Source: Desertimonas sp963733085
Lineage (GTDB): Bacteria > Actinomycetota > Acidimicrobiia > Acidimicrobiales > Ilumatobacteraceae
Reading direction: 5' to 3'
Length of the DNA stretch: 64,000 bases
Assembly (NCBI GenBank): GCA_963733085.1
Contig: CAVTBY010000005.1
Span: 248,001 to 312,000, forward strand
Shown here: piece after piece, positions 58,316 to 64,000 of the stretch
Position numbering within the stretch: position 1 is the stretch's first letter
Layout of the letters: each line of letters starts with the position of its first letter
Program-made: the position numbers and the translations under genes
Notes under the pieces: model-generated
The model's database searches: none
What the model saw: the letters and a program-made list of their open reading frames with translations, nothing else
What the model was told of the DNA's origin: nothing

Positions 58316-58636
58316 GTGGCAAAGCCGGTCCAGCTACGCAAGATCGCTGCCGAAGATGTTGAGGCGGCCACCGAGCACCATCGACAAGAAGCCGGCGACA
58401 CCGTTGCGGGTCGGTTCGTCGATGCCGTCGAGCGGGCCGTCACCCACATCGGCAGGCATCCGCACAACGGGTCGCTGCGTTTCTCCTACGAGTTGGGCAT
58501 CCCCGAGCTCCGGGCATGGCCGATCACCCGATTTCCCTACCTCGTCTTCTACGTGGAACGCGACAACGCGATTGAGGTGTGGCGACTCCTGCACACCCGG
58601 CGCGACATCCCAGCGACGCTCACCCGGGACGAGTAG
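58316..58636 (+). CDS. parE: ParE/RelE-superfamily toxin
   Basis: 106 residues from GTG 58316. VQLRKIAAEDVEAATEHHRQ and RFVDAVERAVTHIGRHPHNG are the two N-terminal helices; ELRAWPITRFPYLVFYVERD then IEVWRLLHTRRDIPATL is the conserved ParE sheet. ParE toxins inhibit DNA gyrase. Paired with parD in the usual antitoxin-first order. Length and motifs look intact, so it is probably functional. Confidence 0.9.
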   Translation: MAKPVQLRKIAAEDVEAATEHHRQEAGDTVAGRFVDAVERAVTHIGRHPHNGSLRFSYELGIPELRAWPITRFPYLVFYVERDNAIEVWRLLHTRRDIPATLTRDE

Positions 58637-58690
58637 CAACGAAGCACCGCTTGGAGCAAGACCCACGGCGGTTGGTGGTCGGGTTGATCC

Positions 58691-59431
58691 TTAGGTCAGC
58701 TCGTCGGAGCGGCCGGCTTCGATGCGGGACCACTGAGCGATGGGTCGTCCGTGGGTACGCCAGACCTCGGGGTTCTTGGCGTCACCCCAAGGCTGGGGCC
58801 AGCCGTCGGGGGAGTCCTCCCACGTCTCTTGGCGTCCGTAGACCGTCATGTCCAGCAGCCCGTGGGTCGGGGACATGATCTCGACGCCGCGACCGCCGGT
58901 GTAGTACGTCTCGAACACCCGCTCGCCGTCGCGGACGTAGCAGACGAGGTGGTGACGCTGCCAGTCGCGACCCTCCAGGAGTTGCGCCGCCGTCTTCTCG
59001 ACCGAGTACCACGGCATGTCCAATCCCAGGAAGTCCCGGTAGCGGACGCTCGCCTCGTACGGGCCCTTACAGAGCACGGCGTACGTGGCGTCGCGGGAGT
59101 GGATGTAGGACAGCTCGCGGACCTGGCTGTTGAAGAACGTGCAGCCCTCGCATTGCTCCGCGGCGGGTCGGCCGGGCCACCAGGCGTGGAAATACGCGAT
59201 GAGCTGCTGGCGGCCTTCGAAGACGTCGAGGATCGTGATCGGTCCACTGGGACCGACGACCTCGATGGTGGCGTCGACCTTCACCATCGGCAGGCGCCGC
59301 CGCGCCGCCGCGATCGCGTCCCCTTCTCGGGTGTGCGCCTTCTCCCGTGCGAACAATGCTCCTCGCGCCTCCTGCCAGGTCTTTCTGTCGACCACCGGCG
59401 GGAGGGCCGGGCTGGGAGCTTGGTCGTTCAT
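58691..59431 (-). CDS. DUF899 thioredoxin-like protein
   Basis: 246 residues. TWQEARGALFAREKAHTREG is the family's start; LIAYFHAWWPGRPAAEQCEG then CTFFNSQVRELSYIHSRDAT is the thioredoxin-like core with CEGC in place of CxxC at the usual site. The family ends DMTVYGRQETWEDSPDGWPQ. DUF899 proteins are presumed redox proteins without known substrate. The ATG at 59431 has GGAGGCGACT directly upstream. Confidence 0.88.
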   Translation of the reverse strand: MNDQAPSPALPPVVDRKTWQEARGALFAREKAHTREGDAIAAARRRLPMVKVDATIEVVGPSGPITILDVFEGRQQLIAYFHAWWPGRPAAEQCEGCTFFNSQVRELSYIHSRDATYAVLCKGPYEASVRYRDFLGLDMPWYSVEKTAAQLLEGRDWQRHHLVCYVRDGERVFETYYTGGRGVEIMSPTHGLLDMTVYGRQETWEDSPDGWPQPWGDAKNPEVWRTHGRPIAQWSRIEAGRSDELT

Positions 59432-59673
59432 AGTCGCCTCCATCCATTCATTGCGGCTGTTGCCCACCGTCGAACGGAGCCATACAGGATTCGACGTCGG
59501 GCGGCCGCGACCGCCGGCTCGAGGCATGCGGCCGCGCCGTTGATGCCGTTCGGACCGAGTCGACACAGGGGCGGCGCTCGGTGCAATTGTTCTGGCGCAT
59601 CGTTCCTTGTGACGCGACGGTGTGATCATCCTGTGACGAGTACGTCCGCGGCAGAATTGGGTACGTGTACGCC

Positions 59674-60027
59674 ATGACTGTTACCAACGCACTCGCGAGT
59701 CTTGCAGTTCGCGACCTCGAGGCATCGACGAAGTGGTACGAGCGTCTTCTCGGCAAGGGGCGCCAGCCGATGGCAGAGGTTGTCGAGTGGCAACTCGAAG
59801 ACGGAGGCGGCTTGCAGGTCTACGAGGCGCCCGAACGAGCTGGCCGAGGCTCCTGCACGCTGATCGTCAACGACATCGACGCGATCGCCGAGAAACTCCG
59901 CTCGTCCGGTCTTGTCACTGACGCCCAGCCAACGCGCGACGACCGTGTTGACACCATCATGATCAACGACCCGGACGGCAACTCGATCGCCTTTGCGATG
60001 CCCAAGGACCAATCATTGGCGCACTGA
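59674..60027 (+). CDS. VOC-family protein
   Basis: 117 residues: VTNALASLAVRDLEASTKWY, then LIVNDIDAIAEKLRSSGLVT and RVDTIMINDPDGNSIAFAM. A single-domain glyoxalase-fold protein, intact. Start ATG 59674 (MTVTNAL), with another ATG three codons earlier. Fourth VOC gene in the window; ligand unknown. Confidence 0.82.
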   Translation: MTVTNALASLAVRDLEASTKWYERLLGKGRQPMAEVVEWQLEDGGGLQVYEAPERAGRGSCTLIVNDIDAIAEKLRSSGLVTDAQPTRDDRVDTIMINDPDGNSIAFAMPKDQSLAH

Positions 60028-60132
60028 CCTCAGCAGCGGGGATCGGCAAAGAGTTCCGCGCATTGAACGACGGTCGCTCGACACGACGTCGTCGATCATC
60101 AAGGCCAGTGGCGCCCGCCGCGTCGCGTTCTG

Positions 60133-60487
60133 CTACGGCACGACGCCGAAGAATTCGACGATCGACGCGATGCGCCCCTCGGCGTCGAGTTGGCCGAAGT
60201 CGACGCCCTCCCGTCGTACGGCACCGCAGCCATCGACCGTTGCCCAACTGAATCGGAAGTAGCGGCCGAACTCGTCGACTCGGCTGCGGACCTCGATATG
60301 ACCATCGGGACGTTGCTTGTGAAAGGCGGCGATCGCTTCGAACAGGGCGTCACGTCCCACGATGGTCTCGTCTGGATCTGTGTAGATGCCGTCCTCAGCC
60401 CAACGACGCCTCGAGCAAGCGGCGACGAGAAGGCTCGTCACGCTCATGCCAGGCGCGCACGTAGTTCTCGACTACGGCGCTGGTCAC
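60133..60487 (-). CDS. SnoaL/NTF2-like protein, frameshifted
   Basis: The N-terminal part VTSAVVENYVRAWHERDEPS (GTG 60487) and the main part RRRWAEDGIYTDPDETIVGR, DALFEAIAAFHKQRPDGHIE, RYFRFSWATVDGCGAVRREG, IASIVEFFGVVP are in different frames, meeting near 60415. Together they give an NTF2-like domain of about 117 residues, the SnoaL-like polyketide cyclase/isomerase group. Either a sequence indel or early decay; the CPBP remnant next door makes decay conceivable. Confidence 0.65.
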
Positions 60488-60562
60488 CGCGACCAACTTG
60501 GCGCTCTGCTGCAGCGGGTACGCGACGGCTTCGCGCAGCTCGAGCGGCGAGATCGGCGAGTT

Positions 60563-60740
60563 CGACCTTGATGACCTCATTCATCGCTATAAGCGAGCCG
60601 CCGCCGATCTGTGGAAGTTCTGCGGCTCGAGCGGGGGACTGTGGCTACGGGCTGCGAACATGCTCACTTACTTGCGCGAGCAGGGCGAAGAGCCGGACTG
60701 GTGGGCGAGCAGCGCGGCAGCGCCGCGACAGTCATTCCTG
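60563..60740 (+). pseudogene. possible fragment of a small conserved protein
   Basis: One plus-strand frame reads DDLIHRYKRAAADLWKFCGS then RAANMLTYLREQGEEPDWWA, far more protein-like than the surrounding translation. There is no convincing start codon and no extension on either side. I interpret it as part of a small gene, perhaps truncated. Low certainty. Confidence 0.3.
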
Positions 60741-60911
60741 AACACTCCACATCAGACCGCGTCAATACAGCGAGCGCCGGCGCGACATCTAGACCCCTGC
60801 GGATGGATGCGACCTGTGTGTCTCCGCATCGAGAGGTCGACGTCGGCGTGGTCGCCCCATTCCTCGCAGTATCACGTATTACGGACACGCCGAGCGACCG
60901 CCTCCTCGACG

Positions 60912-61502
60912 ATGTCTTCGGGGAATCGCGCCCGAACGCAGACGCTCGTTGGTTTCTTTGAGGAGGGGATGTTTCGCGCCATTGGTGTGACGACGTTCCG
61001 CCGCAACGGCTTCAGCGAAGGCAAAGTTGCGCTGTGGTCCTCGCTGATCTTTGGCTTGGCACACATCGCCAACGTCATCGGCAGTGTCCCCTCAGCTTTC
61101 GCCGAAGCAATCATCGTCAGCTTCGCCGGCTACTTCTTCTACCTCATCCGCCGTGTGTCGCGCTCGACCATCCTCAACTCCGTCCTTCACGGGTTGTTCG
61201 ACTTCACGCTCATCACTGGCACGCAGATCATGCCCGAGAGTGAGGACGCCTACCCTGCCTCACTCGCTGGAATCGCCGTCTACGTCGTGTGCGGAATCAT
61301 CGTGCTCATCAGACGTCACCGCATCGAACTACCAACGCCGTTGCCCCAACCTGCCGCCCTCGTCTGCATCGTTCGCAGGACCGGCGGAGTCGAAGACGGC
61401 GGTGACATCCGCGCTTCGATGCATGCGTTCGGTGTCGGCTCGTTGTCGTTCGGCCGAGCCACTATGGCGTCGGCGGTGTCGATCGATCGTGCGAGCTTGT
61501 AG
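60912..61502 (+). pseudogene. 5'-truncated CPBP intramembrane protease
   Basis: The frame contains LVGFFEEGMFRAIGVTTFRR (the EExxxR motif), VALWSSLIFGLAHIANVIG (FxxxH) and STILNSVLHGLFDFTLITG (third motif), the catalytic core of CPBP/Rce1-like membrane proteases. Normally about 100 residues with two or three helices precede the EExxxR motif; here the upstream sequence is unrelated. The first usable ATG is 60912. Beyond about residue 145 the frame runs into the antisense of the glycosyltransferase end. Probably a nonfunctional remnant. Confidence 0.6.
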
Positions 61503-62541
61503 CTGTGAGGACCGACGTGTAGACGGCCTCATAACGTTGGCGCATTTGTTGCAGGCTGAACTCGCTGGCTCTCGCTCGGCACGCCGCTGGATCAAGTTTG
61601 ATAGCTGGTTCGACGCATTCAGCCATCTCGTCCGCGTCCTCACAGATGTAGCCGCTGATCCCGTGCTCGATGATCTCGGGCACGGCACCTCGGCGGAGGG
61701 CAACGACTGGCGTACCTGCCGCCAGCGACTCGATGAGAACCAATCCGAACGGCTCAGGCCAGTCGCTCGGGAACAGCGTGGCGGCAGCGCCTGCGTAGAA
61801 CGCCGGCTTGTCCGACTCGCAGAGCTCACCGACGAAGTCCACGTTCGGTGCCTCTAGCAGCGGGGCGATCTCGCTGTTGAAGTAGTCGTTATCGGTCGGG
61901 TCGATCTTGGCGGCGATGCGCAGTGGCCAGCCGGTACGGGTCGCGATGTCGATGGCGAGGTCGGGCCGCTTGTCCGGGCACAACCGGCCGACGAAGGCGA
62001 GGTAGTCGCCGGCTCCCCGAGGCTCGACCAGGTAGGCGTCGAGATCGAGTCCGTTCGGCACGGTCGCCGCCCAATTGATGGGTAGGCCGTCGAGCGGTAG
62101 TCGCTGATGATCGCTGATCGAGACGAACGCGACGTCCGGATACAACGGCAGAATTCGTTGCACCTCGTCGATGTCCAGCCGCCCGTGCAACGTGACCACC
62201 ATCGGCGTCCCAGCGAGCCCCGAGAACGGCAGGGCGAGCAGGTCGAGATGCGAGTGGATGATGTCGAACTCTTCGGCACACGCAGCGACGTCCGACAGCA
62301 TGCGCAGGTGGAGGTGTGGAGCGACGTTGGCCATCTCGTCGGCGTCCATGCGCACGCGCAGCGGTGCTTTCGCCCCAGCCTCGAGATGTGCCGAGGTGCT
62401 CGACGTACCGGTGGCGAACAACGTGACGTCGTGGCCGGCCGTTGCCAACGAATCACACAGTCCGGCGATCACTCGCTCGGTGCCGCCATACATCGGCGGT
62501 GGCACATCCTCGAACAACGGAGCGATCTGAGCGATTCGCAT
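61462..62541 (-). CDS. glycosyltransferase family 4 (GT-B)
   Basis: 359 residues. MRIAQIAPLFEDVPPPMYGG then TERVIAGLCDSLATAGHDVT is the acceptor-side Rossmann start; YLAFVGRLCPDKRPDLAIDI begins the donor domain; LFPSDWPEPFGLVLIESLAA is the EPFGLxxxE donor motif of GT4. It transfers a sugar from a nucleotide donor, probably to a glycan or glycolipid at the inner face of the membrane; specificity unknown. Its start overlaps the stop of the small membrane-protein gene (TGATG), so the two are coupled. Confidence 0.88.
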   Translation of the reverse strand: MRIAQIAPLFEDVPPPMYGGTERVIAGLCDSLATAGHDVTLFATGTSSTSAHLEAGAKAPLRVRMDADEMANVAPHLHLRMLSDVAACAEEFDIIHSHLDLLALPFSGLAGTPMVVTLHGRLDIDEVQRILPLYPDVAFVSISDHQRLPLDGLPINWAATVPNGLDLDAYLVEPRGAGDYLAFVGRLCPDKRPDLAIDIATRTGWPLRIAAKIDPTDNDYFNSEIAPLLEAPNVDFVGELCESDKPAFYAGAAATLFPSDWPEPFGLVLIESLAAGTPVVALRRGAVPEIIEHGISGYICEDADEMAECVEPAIKLDPAACRARASEFSLQQMRQRYEAVYTSVLTATSSHDRSTPPTP

Positions 62542-62738
62542 CACGACACCAGAAGCTGTGCTGGGGAGCTTCGATTCGCGCTGGCTTCAGGGTCGCGGTA
62601 CGGAAGTGGTTCACTGACCACAAAGCGCCACACGAACCAGGCGAGAGCAGCGACTAGCGCGATGGCGACTGCTAATGCAATCAGACGGACGAAGGTGCCG
62701 AGCCACAAACGTGACCTGTCCGCGCGATAGGGATACAT
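62541..62738 (-). CDS. small single-helix membrane protein
   Basis: 65 residues: MYPYRADRSRLWLGTF, one hydrophobic helix (LIALAVAIALVAALAWFVW) and a polar tail. No family recognised. The ribosome site is weak. Its stop overlaps the glycosyltransferase ATG, which supports it being a real cistron, possibly a membrane partner of that enzyme (inference). The 245 bases upstream show no gene. Confidence 0.55.
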   Translation of the reverse strand: MYPYRADRSRLWLGTFVRLIALAVAIALVAALAWFVWRFVVSEPLPYRDPEASANRSSPAQLLVS

Positions 62739-62983
62739 GCGGACAAGCGATACCTCGCGTCCGTTCGAATCAAACCCGATTGGCCGCGTGTGAAGCTTCG
62801 TCCACGTGTCACCCCGAGGCGCACTTCGGTGACTGCGCCTGCACGAATTCGACCAGTGGCATGGTCGCCACACACGCGCGGTGGTCAACCGTGAGGTATG
62901 TGAGTTGCCCTCTGGATGACCACCGCGCCGAGGTGTCTCGTCGTCGCCGGGCAGGTCGGGGTTCGCCGGTGACGAAGGATCTG

Positions 62984-63325
62984 TTACCAGCCGAAGGGGC
63001 GGTAGTAGTCGTCGTAAACGCCGCGGTCGTCGGCTGTCAGCGTGATGGCCTCGTCGAAGTCGGGGGCGTCCTTGATCTGGTCCTTCGTCATTTGCAGGGC
63101 GACTGTCTGGTCGCGATGATTGACGGCGACGATGGCCCCCGCGGGAATCAGCCGCTTCTTGCCGAAAATCCACCACCCCGTATCGACGACGACGTGAGCC
63201 TTGTCCGTGTCAGTGGTGCTGGAGTCGATCTTGCCGATGCTCCCGTCGATGGCCTCGGCGTCGTAGCCAACAACGTCGCTTCCGTTGCCCAGAGTGCCTT
63301 CGCGGTAAGTCCAGAGATTGCTCAT
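62984..63325 (-). CDS. PRC-barrel domain protein
   Basis: 113 residues: VVGYDAEAIDGSIGKIDSST, then AHVVVDTGWWIFGKKRLIPA and GAIVAVNHRDQTVALQMTKD, the PRC-barrel fold found in RimM, photosynthetic reaction centre H subunits and stress proteins. The C-terminus VYDDYYRPFGW resembles the actinobacterial stress-type version. AGGAGG precedes the ATG at 63325. The 280 bases on its upstream side up to 63607 hold no gene I can support. Confidence 0.88.
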   Translation of the reverse strand: MSNLWTYREGTLGNGSDVVGYDAEAIDGSIGKIDSSTTDTDKAHVVVDTGWWIFGKKRLIPAGAIVAVNHRDQTVALQMTKDQIKDAPDFDEAITLTADDRGVYDDYYRPFGW

Positions 63326-63607
63326 CGAAATCCTCCTAGTGAGTGGGTGATGGCGGGCAGCCGCCATTCAGGTCGTACCCGGCGAGGCGCTATCTCGAAC
63401 CCAGATCTTGAACTCGCCCACTGAAAGCGGGCATCAAACGGACGATCACCAATCGCACGAGCGCTTCCTGCTCGTGGTCTCGCCTCAATAGGTCTGGTTG
63501 GTTGGTCGTGGGGTTGATCCATTTCGTAGCGCTCCACTGTTGCCAGTGTTCAATACGGTGATTAGGTGTTTGCGTGGCGTTCTCGGCGGGGTATGGAAGG
63601 GCTCACT

Positions 63608-63721
63608 ATGAATGCATCACTCGCAACGATCCTGGCTGACGGCATCTATATCGGCGGCGGAGTCCTCCTACTCATCTTGGTGATCCTGGTCGTCCTATTG
63701 CTGATGCGGCGCAGCGTATGA
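63608..63721 (+). CDS. 37-residue membrane peptide
   Basis: MNASLATILADG, one long hydrophobic helix (GVLLLILVILVVLLLM) and RRSV at the end, so N-out/C-in orientation is expected. The stop overlaps the next ATG (ATGA), which argues for translation. Function unknown. Confidence 0.6.
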   Translation: MNASLATILADGIYIGGGVLLLILVILVVLLLMRRSV

Positions 63722-63942
63722 ACGAGTTTTCGCCGGCGGTGCACACCGTGACTTGCTCCGAGGGCTGGGCACATGTTTGTGACCGGTGGCCGGGAGCACG
63801 GGATCCGTACGTGACGAAGAGGGAGGCTGAAGCCTCCGGACGTGAACAGGCGAGACAGGAGACGGTCGACCACATCGTCCGCGATGCAGACCGGACGATC
63901 GAGCAGGGAACCAGCATCAGGAACCTGCTCCCCGACAGGTGA
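63718..63942 (+). CDS. DUF2188-like protein
   Basis: 74 residues. HTVTCSEGWAHVCDRWPGAR, then VTKREAEASGREQARQETVD and HIVRDADRTIEQGTS follow the DUF2188 pattern (aromatic start, GR-x-A helix, H-x-x-x-D-G/R-T-I ending). Function of the family is unknown. Coupled to the membrane peptide by a 4-base overlap. Confidence 0.75.
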   Translation: MNEFSPAVHTVTCSEGWAHVCDRWPGARDPYVTKREAEASGREQARQETVDHIVRDADRTIEQGTSIRNLLPDR

Positions 63943-63949
63943 TCGCGAC

Positions 63950-64000
63950 ATGAACGTCATCCGCTCAATGTGGGCGTCGATTCAGGGCGACCCGGTGTTC
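63950..64000 (+). CDS. start of a gene cut by the window edge
   Basis: ATG 63950 opens MNVIRSMWASIQGDPVF and continues past the end of the window. It follows the DUF2188-like gene by seven bases, so it is likely the third gene of that unit. Too short to classify. Confidence 0.4.
   Translation, partial: MNVIRSMWASIQGDPVF

Noticed and set aside
60611..60961. 116-codon plus-strand frame before the CPBP remnant
   Set aside because: No domain or ribosome site; it overlaps a more protein-like fragment in another frame.

Overview
The window is GC-rich bacterial DNA with densely packed genes, many GTG starts and Shine-Dalgarno sites of the AGGAG type. An LAXTG-type surface anchor, many VOC, GNAT and DinB-type proteins, an F420-reductase-like oxidoreductase, a dodecin and a large KatE-like catalase suggest an Actinomycetota chromosome. 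I would guess Acidimicrobiia, but nothing seen proves it. There is no rRNA, tRNA, CRISPR array, transposase or integrase. Two families of dispersed palindromes occur: eight 48-base copies with ends ACCGATGGGTG/CACCCATCGGT, and a second family bounded by TTTGTGTCAG/CTGACACAAA.

Region 1 (0-28.8 kb) is ordinary chromosome: an ABC-F ATPase, an LAXTG-anchored surface protein, an FAD monooxygenase, a STAND-type NTPase facing a small secreted protein, a MarR regulator whose operator motif recurs about 1.7 kb away, several membrane DUF proteins (DUF4239, DUF389, DUF2254), arylamine N-acetyltransferase, an SDR, kinase-like phosphotransferases, a nitroreductase, a DUF2807-cupredoxin protein, dodecin and a MerR regulator.

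Region 2 (28.9-52.9 kb) is the unusual part. On the minus strand lie two blocks of very large proteins without signal peptides that I cannot assign to any named system. The downstream block (44.2 to 28.9 kb) reads: PhoD-like metallophosphatase, 1153-residue DUF6603-like protein, three identical 36-codon microgenes, then proteins of about 934, 1388 and 577 residues. Every junction down to the 1388-residue gene is a 4-base ATGA/GTGA overlap, so the chain looks translationally coupled. The upstream block (52.9 to 48.1 kb) encodes a protein of about 1139 residues, a 28-codon microgene overlapping both neighbours, a protein of about 327 residues and a small beta-rich protein. Between the blocks sit a DUF808 gene, a secreted beta-propeller and a phosphotransferase, with repeats of both families. 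I regard this as a candidate undescribed multiprotein system.

Region 3 (53-64 kb) returns to accessory and stress genes: a phosphotransferase, a hemolysin-III-like membrane protein, a KatE-type catalase, a ParDE toxin-antitoxin pair with a perfect operator palindrome, DUF899, a broken SnoaL-like gene and a CPBP protease remnant, a family 4 glycosyltransferase, a PRC-barrel protein and a small membrane peptide coupled to a DUF2188-like protein.

Many genes are split by single-base shifts that a second shift often compensates, while family motifs stay intact across the joins. I read most of these as sequence errors and annotate each such gene over its full extent, stating where the frame changes.
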